A stretch of DNA of 64,000 nt from Clostridium lentum (GTDB lineage Bacteria; Bacillota; Clostridia; Clostridiales; Clostridiaceae), in NCBI RefSeq assembly GCF_014287815.1, contig NZ_JACOOQ010000005.1:62001-126000 (forward strand), read 5' to 3'. A program made the translations under genes and the position numbers. Below are positions 18,236 to 26,192 of this stretch, in pieces (the first letter of the stretch is position 1; each line of letters starts with the position of its first letter). The notes under the pieces were generated by a model, which was not told where the DNA came from, ran no database searches, and saw nothing but the letters and a program-made list of their open reading frames with translations.

Positions 18236-19486
18236 ATGAAAGTTTTATTAGTTGGTTCTGGTGGTAGAGAGCATGCATTGGCTTGGAAGATGGCTAAAAG
18301 CAATAAGGTTTCTAAGATATTTGTAGCTCCTGGTAATGGTGGAACTGCCATAGAAAATAAATGTGAAAATATAAATATAACAGATATAGATGAATTAGTT
18401 GTTTTTGCTAAGAACAATGATATAGCATTAACTGTTGTTGGACCAGAAGACCCATTAACTAAAGGGATTACAGATAAATTTAAGGAAGCTGGCCTAAAAT
18501 GTTTTGGGCCAGATAAAAATGGTGCACAGCTGGAAGGTAGCAAAAGCTTTTCTAAAGACTTTATGAAAAAGTATGGAGTTAAAACTGCCGAGTATGGTAC
18601 TTTTACTGACTGTAATGAAGCAAAAGCATATTTAGAAAGCTGTGAATACCCAATAGTTATCAAAGCTGATGGTTTAGCAGCTGGTAAAGGTGTTGTTATA
18701 GCAGAAACTAAGGAGATGGCTTTAAATACCATCGATGATTTTATGGTATCTGATATATTTAAAGGTGCTGGACAAAAGGTTGTTATAGAAGAGTTCTTGG
18801 AAGGTGTAGAAGCATCAATACTTTCAATTTGTGATGGTAAAACTATAATACCTTTTATTTCAGCTAAAGACCATAAGCAAATTTTTGATGGTAACAATGG
18901 TCCAAACACTGGAGGTATGGGAGTTGTGGCTCCAAACCCATACGTTACAGAAGAGGTAATGAAGGATTTTGAAGAAAATATCATGACAAAGACTTTAAAT
19001 GGTATTAAGGAAGAAGGCTTTGATTTTAAAGGAATAATTTTCTTTGGTCTAATGATTACTAAAAAGGGAACTTACCTTTTAGAGTATAATGTAAGAATGG
19101 GAGATCCTGAAACACAATCAGTTTTATCTTTAATGGAAAGTGATTTGGTGGAGATTATTGAAGCTGCACTAGAACAAAGGTTAAATGAAGTGGAAGTTAA
19201 ATGGATGGATGGAGCTTGTGTTAATGTGGTTTTAGCATCAGGTGGCTATCCAGGAAGTTTTGAAAAAAGCTTTGAAATTACCATTGATGAATCTATAAAA
19301 GATAAAGTATTTTTAGCAGGAGCACAGCTACAAGATGAAATTTTAAGAACTAGCGGTGGTAGGGTATTATCTGTTGTTGGTTTAGGAACTACAGTAGAAG
19401 AAGCAAGAAAAGATGCATATGAAAAAGTGGAGTTAGTTAACTTCCAAGGGAAATACTATAGAAAAGATATTGGCATAGCAAAATAA
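18236..19486 (+). CDS. purD: GAR synthetase
   Basis: 416 residues, full length. MKVLLVGSGGREHALAWK, the ATP-grasp region VIKADGLAAGKGVVIA, PFISAKDHKQ, NTGGMG and YNVRMGDPETQ identify it. It ligates glycine to phosphoribosylamine. Last gene of the operon, ending in a strong terminator. Confidence 0.97.
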   Translation: MKVLLVGSGGREHALAWKMAKSNKVSKIFVAPGNGGTAIENKCENINITDIDELVVFAKNNDIALTVVGPEDPLTKGITDKFKEAGLKCFGPDKNGAQLEGSKSFSKDFMKKYGVKTAEYGTFTDCNEAKAYLESCEYPIVIKADGLAAGKGVVIAETKEMALNTIDDFMVSDIFKGAGQKVVIEEFLEGVEASILSICDGKTIIPFISAKDHKQIFDGNNGPNTGGMGVVAPNPYVTEEVMKDFEENIMTKTLNGIKEEGFDFKGIIFFGLMITKKGTYLLEYNVRMGDPETQSVLSLMESDLVEIIEAALEQRLNEVEVKWMDGACVNVVLASGGYPGSFEKSFEITIDESIKDKVFLAGAQLQDEILRTSGGRVLSVVGLGTTVEEARKDAYEKVELVNFQGKYYRKDIGIAK

Positions 19487-19537
19487 AAGTATTTTTTACC
19501 CTATAATAGTAATTTTATAAATATGGTCAATAATGAG

Positions 19538-19567
19538 AAAAAGCGGATTAGTAATAATCCGCTTTTT
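19538..19567 (+). terminator. Intrinsic terminator of the purine operon
   Basis: Perfect 13-base stem AAAAAGCGGATTA / TAATCCGCTTTTT with a GTAA loop. A closely similar terminator occurs at 22540-22567. Confidence 0.93.
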
Positions 19568-19644
19568 AATATGGGGATTTAATGAATGAAAATTTATCTT
19601 TATGAATAGTATATATTGCAAATAAAAAAGCAATTAGGAGCGTT

Positions 19645-20247
19645 ATGAAGAAGAAAATTGTTAGTGTGATAGTGGCAATTGTTTCGGTAGCTTGTTTTAT
19701 TGGATGTAGTAGGCCAGCTGATAAAGAAGAGGTAGACATAGAATCAATAAAAGAGCAAGTACGGGCAGAGCTTGAAGAGGAAAATGAGAAAGCTAAGGAA
19801 GAAGAAGAGGAAAAACGTCAAGAGGAAGAACGGATAAAAGAACAAGTTAAGGAAGAGGTAGAACGACAAAACGCTAAAAATGATAATAAGGATGTAAATA
19901 TTAATATAACTGAGGATTCTAAACCAGATTCAGTGGTGATTGTACAAGAAAAGCCACAACCTGTATATTATAGTAGTGATTTTATTTTTCCACAAAGTAG
20001 CACCGAATATTTATCTCAAAGTCAAGTAAGTAGTCTTTCTGATTATCAACTTGGCATAGCAAGAAATGAAATTTATGCAAGACACGGATATATATTTAAG
20101 TTAGATAGATTTAAAAGTTATTTTGAATCACAAAGCTGGTATGTACCAAGATATTCAGATGCCAGCAGCATAAGTTTAAATGAAATTGAAACTTATAATG
20201 TTGCCCTTATTAAGGCTGAGGAAGATAGCAGAGGAATACAGTGGTAA
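19645..20247 (+). CDS. Lipoprotein with C-terminal YARHG domain
   Basis: 200 residues behind TAGGAG. An N-terminal lipoprotein signal ends in the lipobox FIGC (Cys about 20). A highly charged Glu/Lys coiled coil covers roughly residues 25-90. The C-terminus holds QLGIARNEIYARHGYIFKLDRFKSYFESQSWYVPR, a clear YARHG domain, an extracellular module of unknown ligand common in clostridial surface proteins. It is expected to be anchored to the outer face of the membrane. An IS1595-type transposon has inserted 17 bases after its stop, separating it from what was very likely its own terminator at 22540. Confidence 0.85.
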   Translation: MKKKIVSVIVAIVSVACFIGCSRPADKEEVDIESIKEQVRAELEEENEKAKEEEEEKRQEEERIKEQVKEEVERQNAKNDNKDVNINITEDSKPDSVVIVQEKPQPVYYSSDFIFPQSSTEYLSQSQVSSLSDYQLGIARNEIYARHGYIFKLDRFKSYFESQSWYVPRYSDASSISLNEIETYNVALIKAEEDSRGIQW

Positions 20248-20264
20248 AAAATTTTATATTATCA

Positions 20265-20272
20265 ATATAAAA
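20265..20272. repeat. Left 8-bp target-site duplication
   Basis: ATATAAAA directly before the left inverted repeat; the identical octamer stands at 22531-22538. Eight bases is the characteristic IS1595 duplication length. Confidence 0.88.
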
Positions 20273-20300
20273 GGCTTTGTTTTAATAAACTGTTGAAATT
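20273..20300 (+). repeat. Left terminal inverted repeat of the IS1595-type element
   Basis: Begins GGCTTTGTTTTAA and ends TGTTGAAATT; it pairs with 22503-22530 with three mismatches in 28. Confidence 0.9.
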
Positions 20301-20361
20301 TGATTAACCTCTATAAATATGGTTATAATATATAATATAACTACTATTTAGGAGGTTTTTT

Positions 20362-21357
20362 ATGCCAAGAGTTAATAATGTTATTCAGCAAGTTTCACAA
20401 TTAAATACATATGAGCAAGAGAAGGTATTTGATTTTTTAAAGACTGTATTGATGTCAAATGGAATAACTAACTCTATAGATGAAGAAATCGCTGAAAATA
20501 GATTTAACAAGGGGAAGTGCTGTCCTTTTTGCAATCATGATAAAATATCTAAGTATGGAAAATATCATTGTAAGAATGGCGTTAAACAAAGGTATAAATG
20601 CCAAAATCCAGAGTGCAAAAAAACTTTCAATGATTTTTCTAAATCCCCAGTTTCAAGTAGTAAAAAGGGATTAGATAAATGGCTACTATATGCTCAATGT
20701 ATGATAAATGGTAACACTATTAGGCAATGTGCCGAAATTGTTGAGATTAATATTGCAACAGCTTTCTTTTGGAGACATAAAATTATAGACGCTATTAGAA
20801 AATTTATTGGCTACGGCTCTCTTGAGGGTGTTATTGAACTCGATGAGACATACTTTGCCCTTAGCTATAAAGGGAATCATAGCAAAAGTTCTAATTTTAC
20901 TATGCCAAGGGAATCAAGAAAGCGTGGTAAAGAAATAAATACAAGAGGTATATCAAAGGAATTTGCCTGTGTATTATGTGGTGTAGATAGATTAGGAAAT
21001 ATATATACTGGTTTAATATGTGATGGCAGACCTAACTATACTGATATAAATAGGGCTTTATCAGAGGTTGTTGAAGAAAATTCTATTTTATGTACTGATA
21101 AACATAGGAGTTATATCCCATTTGCGGCTCAACATAATTTTGAATTACATCAAATTAGGGGCGGGAGAAAAACTGTGGATATTTATAATATTCAAAGAGT
21201 CAATGCTTTTCATAGTAGCTTAAAAAGATGGATAAGAAAGTTTAATGGTGTTTCAACCAAGTTCCTAACAAACTACCTATTTTGGTATAAATGGACCCAA
21301 TTATTTAAAACAGAAATGGAAAGGAATAAACCTAAAAAAGTTCTTTATTCATGCTAA
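20362..21357 (+). CDS. IS1595-family transposase
   Basis: 331 residues behind TAGGAGG. An N-terminal zinc ribbon (Cys53/Cys54-x2-Cys57, then Cys80 and Cys85) is followed by a helix-turn-helix-like segment near 112-140 (YAQCMINGNTIRQCAEIVEINIATAFFWRHKI). The ISXO2-like catalytic domain has Asp161 in VIELDETYF and Asp246 in LCTDKHRSY. The third catalytic region falls in RVNAFHSSLKRWIRKFNGVS, where Asn/His stand in place of the usual Glu, as in part of this family. Open over its full length, so possibly active. The left terminal repeat ends about 60 bases before the start. Confidence 0.9.
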   Translation: MPRVNNVIQQVSQLNTYEQEKVFDFLKTVLMSNGITNSIDEEIAENRFNKGKCCPFCNHDKISKYGKYHCKNGVKQRYKCQNPECKKTFNDFSKSPVSSSKKGLDKWLLYAQCMINGNTIRQCAEIVEINIATAFFWRHKIIDAIRKFIGYGSLEGVIELDETYFALSYKGNHSKSSNFTMPRESRKRGKEINTRGISKEFACVLCGVDRLGNIYTGLICDGRPNYTDINRALSEVVEENSILCTDKHRSYIPFAAQHNFELHQIRGGRKTVDIYNIQRVNAFHSSLKRWIRKFNGVSTKFLTNYLFWYKWTQLFKTEMERNKPKKVLYSC

Positions 21358-21420
21358 TTCAACACATTCTGTATCTTTAATAAAGGATTTTAAGATTAGA
21401 AGACCAATATATGTATAAAG

Positions 21421-21468
21421 GTAAAATTTGTTTTAATTTTACTATTTTTAGTGTACAATAAATATAAT
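21421..21468 (+). promoter_or_regulatory. Weak candidate promoter for the passenger gene
   Basis: A short GTAAAAT / ATTTTAC hairpin (21421-21442) is followed by a TATAAT at 21463-21468, about 40 bases ahead of the passenger start. No good -35 box is seen, so the gene may instead depend on transcription from the transposase side. Confidence 0.25.
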
Positions 21469-21508
21469 GATTGATGAACAATTGTATTATATTGTGAGGA
21501 GATTTGAA

Positions 21509-22444
21509 ATGAATAAAAAGCTAATTTTAAAATTATTATTATTAACATTATTATCTTTTTCTCTTATCTCATGCGAACAAAAATATAACATTTCTAAATC
21601 TAATAAAGAAACTCAAACATCTATAGAAAAAGAAGAAGGTAATAGAAATCAAGATAGTTTACCTGGAGAAGAAGAAAAGAATAATATAAATCAAGGTAGT
21701 GACAATGTTATAGATGAAGAGAATACTGAAAATAAGAATATTAACAATCCTGAATTGTTTGTTGTTGCAGGAGGACGTAATAAAGTTTCTGGAATCTGTG
21801 AATATTCTTTAGCTGAAATTAATGCGGGTCGAAAAATTAAGCCTCCAATTAGCAACAAGAACTCTACCACCTATATTGTAGAAAGTGATGAGAATATCTA
21901 TATAGATGTAATCTTTGAAGTATATAGCTTGATGAATAAAGCTGAAGTAGCTGGAGATATGATAAATACAAGAATAAAAATCAAAAATGTTGAGTATCCT
22001 TGTCTTTTCCTTGTAGAAAGTACTGATGGAACTAATTTAGAAAAATATGCTTTAATAAATCCTTTGGAAACAAAAAGAATTCATTATCTATCCCAAGTAC
22101 CTACAGCAGACGCAACTACTGGTGAATTTGAAATTATTTTAACTATAAACGGAAAAGACTTCAGCAATAAGTTTAGTTTAGACAGTCTTCAATATTCTAT
22201 AAAGGAAAATATGCAGGAAGATGTAAAACAAAGCTTAACAGAAGAAGAATATTATAAGATAATAAAAGAAGCTAAACAACGTCAACAGGATTATATTGAT
22301 TCTATTGATGATTCTCATATTAAGCAGTCAGTACAAACCTCATACTCTGCTGCTATTGCAGAATCAACAGCATTGCATATAAAATATCCAGATGATACGG
22401 ATACTATAGATTCAGCTTTAAAGAGAGTTCTTAATGGAGAATAA
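21509..22444 (+). CDS. Passenger lipoprotein of the IS1595-type element, function unknown
   Basis: 311 residues from ATG 21509, behind TGAGGAGA; an upstream in-frame ATG at 21467 has no such site and would bury the signal peptide. MNKKLILKLLLLTLLSFSLISC is a lipoprotein signal with lipobox LISC (Cys22). A Glu/Asn-rich linker follows to about residue 80. A folded domain (about 80-230) alternates beta-like segments (TTYIVESDENIYIDVIFEV, TTGEFEIILTINGKDFS). The C-terminal helix is charged (LTEEEYYKIIKEAKQRQQDYIDSIDD). No family is recognised. It lies wholly inside the transposon ends, so it moves with the element. Confidence 0.75.
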   Translation: MNKKLILKLLLLTLLSFSLISCEQKYNISKSNKETQTSIEKEEGNRNQDSLPGEEEKNNINQGSDNVIDEENTENKNINNPELFVVAGGRNKVSGICEYSLAEINAGRKIKPPISNKNSTTYIVESDENIYIDVIFEVYSLMNKAEVAGDMINTRIKIKNVEYPCLFLVESTDGTNLEKYALINPLETKRIHYLSQVPTADATTGEFEIILTINGKDFSNKFSLDSLQYSIKENMQEDVKQSLTEEEYYKIIKEAKQRQQDYIDSIDDSHIKQSVQTSYSAAIAESTALHIKYPDDTDTIDSALKRVLNGE

Positions 22445-22466
22445 TATTAATATATTGCGATTCAAA

Positions 22467-22490
22467 TAGGATGTCCAAATGGACATCCTA
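22467..22490 (+). terminator. Hairpin after the passenger gene
   Basis: Perfect 10-base stem TAGGATGTCC / GGACATCCTA with an AAAT loop. The following ATTATGTT is not a clean T run, so termination efficiency is uncertain. Confidence 0.55.
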
Positions 22491-22502
22491 TTATGTTATG
22501 CT

Positions 22503-22530
22503 AATTTCAACACTATTTTAAAACAAAGCC
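22503..22530 (-). repeat. Right terminal inverted repeat of the IS1595-type element
   Basis: Ends AAAACAAAGCC and mirrors 20273-20300 at 25 of 28 positions. Confidence 0.9.
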
Positions 22531-22538
22531 ATATAAAA
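22531..22538. repeat. Right 8-bp target-site duplication
   Basis: ATATAAAA, identical to 20265-20272. Confidence 0.88.
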
Positions 22539-22539
22539 T

Positions 22540-22567
22540 AAAAGCGGATACTTTTAATCCGCTTTTT
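22540..22567 (+). terminator. Intrinsic terminator, probably the original one of the YARHG gene
   Basis: AAAAGCGGAT / ATCCGCTTTT stem and T run. Removing the transposon and one target repeat would place it about 20 bases after the stop at 20247. Confidence 0.85.
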
Positions 22568-22637
22568 AATTATAACACAATATACAAATTTTCATATAGG
22601 AATATAATATATTATTAATGTTCATTGAGGAAAAGTA

Positions 22638-23483
22638 ATGGGGCATAAATATAAAAAACATCATAAAGCAGAGAAAAAGAATATATCTGAAAATGATAAA
22701 AAAATTTTATATTTATTAAATATTCAGTTGCAATCAATAATGATATATTTAACTGCAGATGTATTCTTTTATAATTTTGCACTTATATTACTTGAATCAG
22801 CATGTGGCAATAAATCAGACTATAAGCCCAATGAAAATGTATTTTTAGTTAATGGTTGTGTTTTAGCACTTATAGCTAGTATATTAATATCCCATGTAAG
22901 TTTTACGGCTTATGAGAATATACACTTTAGAGATTTAAATGGGGAAATTGATTATAGTACCAATCCAGAAGAAAGTATAGCCATTTCTTCATTATATCTA
23001 ATATTACTTTTTTTTATTAATTTAATTGGTGCTATAGAGTTATACAAAAGAGTGAACATTTGCACAATAAAAGTAACTCCTCAATGGATTATGGTACTAA
23101 AGATTCAGCTTCAAGCATATAAAATTAGATTTTTAGGAGATTATTCATTTTTAATTGCTACTTTAGAAAGTTTTGAACTTATAAATAGTAAGTATGATAA
23201 TAGTAAAAGTAATGGTAAAAGTAATATTCAAAATCCAGATATTCCAGCATTAATTGGAGCATGTTTATACTTAGTTGAAAGAATTATGTTATTGTATGTA
23301 AGTTATCAAGTGTATTCACACTTAGTTAATGAGTGTGGTGATGTTATAGATTCTAAATACTTAGAACCTAATAAGCTTGCCATATTAGGAAATATAATAG
23401 GAGTTATTGCAAATAGTGTTTCTTTACAATCGTTTATAGAAATTTATAAGAGAAATGTTGATAGACCTATATTTGGAAGATGA
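22638..23483 (+). CDS. Membrane protein of unknown function
   Basis: 281 residues behind GAGGAAA. The start MGHKYKKHHKAEKKN is strongly basic and His-rich. At least four hydrophobic segments follow: around 33-55 (MIYLTADVFFYNFALILLESA), 75-95 (LVNGCVLALIASILISHVSF), 115-135 (SSLYLILLFFINLIGAIELY) and near 195-220 (ALIGACLYLVERIMLLYVSY), with a weaker one near 245-265. No catalytic motif is visible. It stands at the head of an eroded region of small or broken genes and ends in a long terminator hairpin. No family recognised. Confidence 0.7.
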   Translation: MGHKYKKHHKAEKKNISENDKKILYLLNIQLQSIMIYLTADVFFYNFALILLESACGNKSDYKPNENVFLVNGCVLALIASILISHVSFTAYENIHFRDLNGEIDYSTNPEESIAISSLYLILLFFINLIGAIELYKRVNICTIKVTPQWIMVLKIQLQAYKIRFLGDYSFLIATLESFELINSKYDNSKSNGKSNIQNPDIPALIGACLYLVERIMLLYVSYQVYSHLVNECGDVIDSKYLEPNKLAILGNIIGVIANSVSLQSFIEIYKRNVDRPIFGR

Positions 23484-23533
23484 AAAATCAAACTTTATTG
23501 TTATAGAAGTGTAAAAATAAAGTTTGATTTTTT
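23483..23533 (+). terminator. Intrinsic terminator with a long stem
   Basis: AAAAATCAAACTTTATT pairs with AATAAAGTTTGATTTTT over about 17 bases, ending in T residues. It starts at the last base of the membrane-protein stop. Confidence 0.88.
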
Positions 23534-23611
23534 ACTTTTAATAATAAAATAGACATAATAATAATATGATATATTGATATAAGATTTTTAAGGTATATAA
23601 AGGAGCGTAGT

Positions 23612-24000
23612 ATGAAAAGAGAAACTGAGCAGCTTATTCAGTAAACATTAGAAAATGTAGTAGGTTATATTGATCAATTACCTAATGGAGAGTTTATTCC
23701 TTCATCATGGCAACCACCAAAAGGATTTAAAAATGAAAGATTTAAGGTTAATAAGATCATAATATACCATTACCAAAAGCAGTTATTGCTATTTCACCTT
23801 GAAGTAATGCAGCAAATGATTTTCCATCAGTAAAAACAAATATTGAAAAGGATGTGATACTTGGAAGATATGGTCTTAAAATGAGTAATCAGATAGATAA
23901 TCCTATTTATTTCTAAGGTGCAAATTATAAAGAACCCTATTTAGAAGAAAGCAAGGCTGCTTGGCAAGAAATGAGAGAATTCCTAGAGGAAATTTTCTAA
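23612..24000 (+). pseudogene. Multiply disrupted gene of unknown family
   Basis: A good AAGGAGCG site precedes ATG 23612, but the frame stops at once (TAA 23642-23644). Reading on gives ENVVGYIDQLPNGEFIPSSW and QPPKGFKNERFKVN. A frameshift near 23755-23765 then switches to IPLPKAVIAISP, TGA (23800), SVKTNIEKDVILGRYGLKMS, TAA (23914) and EESKAAWQEMREFLEEIF before the natural TAA at 23998. One frameshift and three internal stops show a gene of about 125 codons in decay. No family recognised. Confidence 0.75.
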
Positions 24001-24045
24001 GTTATATATTATTTTATAAGTTAAGTAGCTAAATTGAAAAAATAG

Positions 24046-24092
24046 AAAAGTGCTGAAAACCGGATTTATCATAAGGTTTTAGCACTTTTTTT
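24046..24092 (+). terminator. Intrinsic terminator after the pseudogene
   Basis: AAAAGTGCT and AAAACC on the left pair with GGTTTT and AGCACTTTTTT on the right. Confidence 0.85.
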
Positions 24093-24179
24093 ACATATCT
24101 ATATTACCACAAAATTACTAAAAATTCAAGACTGGCACTTATTTATAGTAAGGAGTAAGCTGTATTAGAGGTGATAGTA

Positions 24180-24614
24180 ATGAGTGAAAATATTATTTTA
24201 ACTATTCTAAATATAAAGAAAAAACAATTAATAATGAATATAAAAAAGTGTAATGAATTGACCATAAAATTTGGTGTTTCATTATCAGATGAGGCCATAG
24301 AAAGATTAATTAATAAAAGGTTTGAAGTATTAAAAAATACTGGGAGAATTGAATTTGATGAAGGTATTTTAAAAAAGTTAATTGAAGCATTTTGTGATTC
24401 ACCATATATTATGCAAAATAATTATGAAGAAACTTTAGAAGAATTGTAGGATATTTTTTATTTTTTTAAAGGAGAAGCCATGGAGCAGATATCTGATGAT
24501 GAACTTATTGAATTTATGAAAAGAGATTTTGATGGTAAATGTCAAGGCTCAATAGAGTATTTAAGTGGAACCAGTTTAGAAGAACTTTGCCGTGGTACAA
24601 GATATGGTCTTAAT
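24180..24614 (+). pseudogene. DUF6323-type gene interrupted by one in-frame amber codon
   Basis: ATG 24180 has GAGGTGAT seven bases upstream; the in-frame GTG at 24171 overlaps that site. The first part (89 residues, ending EAFCDSPYIMQNNYEETLEEL) stops at TAG 24447-24449. The same frame then continues for 54 codons, DIFYFFKGEAMEQISDDELI and EFMKRDFDGKCQGSIEYLSG, to TAA at 24612. The combined 144-residue product resembles a full-length DUF6323 protein, a small uncharacterised clostridial family. Only one point change separates it from an intact gene, so it is either a very young pseudogene, a sequencing error or a readthrough case. Confidence 0.75.
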
Positions 24615-24645
24615 GGTTTAGAGTAAGGCTTAATAGGAGGGTGCT

Positions 24646-24867
24646 ATGGATCATAATAATTTATATTATGTTAAGAATACTGCTTTAAATCTAGTTCCAA
24701 GAATAGAGGCGGCAGTTAGCAATAATGATTTGCAAAATATCTTTTTAAGCTTCAGATCACAGGAAGAAGAAATAATGCTATTAAAATACTATTTAGATAA
24801 TAATGGAAATGATAATCCTTCAAATACTGGGTGGGAAAATAAGTTTAAAGAGTTATTAGATAAATGA
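24646..24867 (+). CDS. Small protein of unknown function downstream of DUF6323
   Basis: 73 residues with a strong AGGAGGG site before ATG 24646. MDHNNLYYVKNTALNLVPRI and NDLQNIFLSFRSQEEEIMLL suggest an all-helical soluble protein; the tail is Asn/Asp-rich. It follows the DUF6323 gene by about 30 bases and may belong to the same operon. It might be a remnant of a larger partner protein, but I cannot confirm that. Confidence 0.55.
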   Translation: MDHNNLYYVKNTALNLVPRIEAAVSNNDLQNIFLSFRSQEEEIMLLKYYLDNNGNDNPSNTGWENKFKELLDK

Positions 24868-24934
24868 TAGCTCCTTTAATTAATGAAGAATAATATGCTT
24901 TTTAGTGGTAAATATAAATATTGAGGTGAATTAA

Positions 24935-25087
24935 ATGGCTGTAAAACAAAAAAACACTAAAAAGAAAATGGCACTATTAGGTCTTAAAAAGGATAATGAT
25001 GGAGATTACAGATATATCGATCCAGATGATACAACTTCAGAATTTGTTCCTGTAAGAAATAGAAATAAGAATAAAGAAAATAAATAA
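24935..25087 (+). CDS. 50-residue basic protein
   Basis: ATG 24935 has TTGAGGTGAA upstream. It encodes MAVKQKNTKKKMALLGLKKD, then DGDYRYIDPDDTTSEFVPVR and a basic tail NRNKNKENK. The middle is acidic, both ends basic, and there is no membrane segment. The good ribosome-binding site and a hairpin just after the stop support a real gene. Function unknown. Confidence 0.6.
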   Translation: MAVKQKNTKKKMALLGLKKDNDGDYRYIDPDDTTSEFVPVRNRNKNKENK

Positions 25088-25102
25088 CAATATAAATATG
25101 AA

Positions 25103-25138
25103 AAAGGAGGTATGAAAAGTAACCTTCATACATCCTTT
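25103..25138. terminator. Bidirectional hairpin between convergent genes
   Basis: AAAGGA-GTATGAA pairs with TTCATAC-TCCTTT. On the - strand it is followed by TTTTT, so it best serves the nuclease gene that ends at 25179; it also closes the small gene at 25087. Confidence 0.7.
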
Positions 25139-25178
25139 ATGTATTTTTAATAATTAATATTTGTCAGCAAATTTAATT

Positions 25179-26192
25179 TTATCTAGAAGCTTTTCTGTAG
25201 CCCGCGGCAATTGCTTCCTCTTCACTATTAAAGTTAATAAGGTATACAGAATCAGACATATTTTCATAATCTCTTTGCCCAGGGCAGTGATATATCTTTG
25301 ATTTAGAATTTCCTCTAATTATAGTTTCTTCAGTAGAAGAACTATCTGCTGTATTTGATGAAGATGAATTATCAGGAGATTTTCCACTAGGTACTTCTTC
25401 ACCGGCAAGTGCACTAGACCCAGTGGCATAATCTATAGTTATTCCAGGTTGTACATTATAAACAAATACGTTGAATTCAATACCTTCTCCATTATCTTCT
25501 ACAGATTTTGCTTCCATTTGCACTCCAGTTGCCACAAGGTTGTTTCCTTCAAAAACAGGAGTTACTCTATATAAAACATGGTTGTTTGTTTCTTTTATAT
25601 AGTCAGCAACCATATTTTCGTAAGGTAGCATTAAATTAGCATTAAAATATCTAGTTCCAGTTATTAAATTACTTTTGTTGGCATTTTCTGCTGTTAACTG
25701 AAATCCAATTAAATGTGATCTATTGTAAAGATATTTACCTTCAACTATATCATATTTAATTGATTGCCATCCACTAGGTTTAACTGAACTTATAGACTCT
25801 CTTTCTTCTGTAGGCATTAGGTCAGTACCTATATTGGCATAGGCAACACCACATCTACCTAAGCTATCCAGTGGGCTATATTCTTCAAATGAAGTAGTAG
25901 TTAAATCAGAATCAGAAAAATTCGGAATATTATTATTTAATACTATATAGTCATTTCCAGAATAAGCAGGTATATTATTAATGTCAATATTGCTTTCATT
26001 AGAATTTTCAGTTGGATTGTTTAAAACAATATTATTCTTATTAGAGCTATCTGTAACTTGTTCAATAATATTAAGAGCTTGTCCAACACCGTTAGATACT
26101 GAAGTGGATGAGCAACCAATAAGTCCACTTAAACAAAGTAGTGATCCTATTATCATGATTATTGAGTTTTTAAAATTAAGTAGTTTTTTCAT
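25179..26192 (-). CDS. Secreted DNA/RNA non-specific endonuclease, lipoprotein (DNA-entry nuclease type)
   Basis: 337 residues from ATG 26192, behind AGGAGA; a longer in-frame start at 26261 would hide the signal. MKKLLNFKNSIIMIIGSLLC then LSGLIGC is a lipoprotein signal (Cys27). The nuclease domain (about 95-245) has LGRCGVAYANIG, the catalytic NRSHLIGFQLTAENANKSNL (the DRGH-like motif, here NRSH), ITGTRYFNANLMLPYEN and HVLYRVTPVFEGNNLVA. A Ser/Thr-rich linker leads to a C-terminal KIYHCPGQRDYENM...EEAIAAGYRKA motif, common on secreted clostridial nucleases. Likely degrades extracellular DNA. Its start overlaps the upstream gene by 17 bases. Confidence 0.85.
   Translation of the reverse strand: MKKLLNFKNSIIMIIGSLLCLSGLIGCSSTSVSNGVGQALNIIEQVTDSSNKNNIVLNNPTENSNESNIDINNIPAYSGNDYIVLNNNIPNFSDSDLTTTSFEEYSPLDSLGRCGVAYANIGTDLMPTEERESISSVKPSGWQSIKYDIVEGKYLYNRSHLIGFQLTAENANKSNLITGTRYFNANLMLPYENMVADYIKETNNHVLYRVTPVFEGNNLVATGVQMEAKSVEDNGEGIEFNVFVYNVQPGITIDYATGSSALAGEEVPSGKSPDNSSSSNTADSSSTEETIIRGNSKSKIYHCPGQRDYENMSDSVYLINFNSEEEAIAAGYRKASR

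Larger units (their letters stand above)
20273..22530 (+). mobile_element. Intact IS1595-family element with a passenger lipoprotein gene
   Basis: 2258 bases bounded by 28-base terminal inverted repeats (20273-20300 and 22503-22530, 25 of 28 matching, outer ends GGCTTTGTTTTAA) and by the exact direct repeat ATATAAAA on both sides. Inside lie an apparently intact IS1595-type transposase (20362-21357) and, in the same direction, a lipoprotein gene (21509-22444) with its own ribosome-binding site. A 10-bp hairpin follows. Simple IS1595 copies need only the transposase, so the second gene is cargo. The perfect target duplication and open frames imply a fairly recent insertion. Confidence 0.92.

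Noticed and set aside
20273..22530. Composite transposon or phage origin for the insert
   Set aside because: Only one transposase, a single pair of terminal repeats and one 8-bp duplication; a simple element with cargo explains everything.
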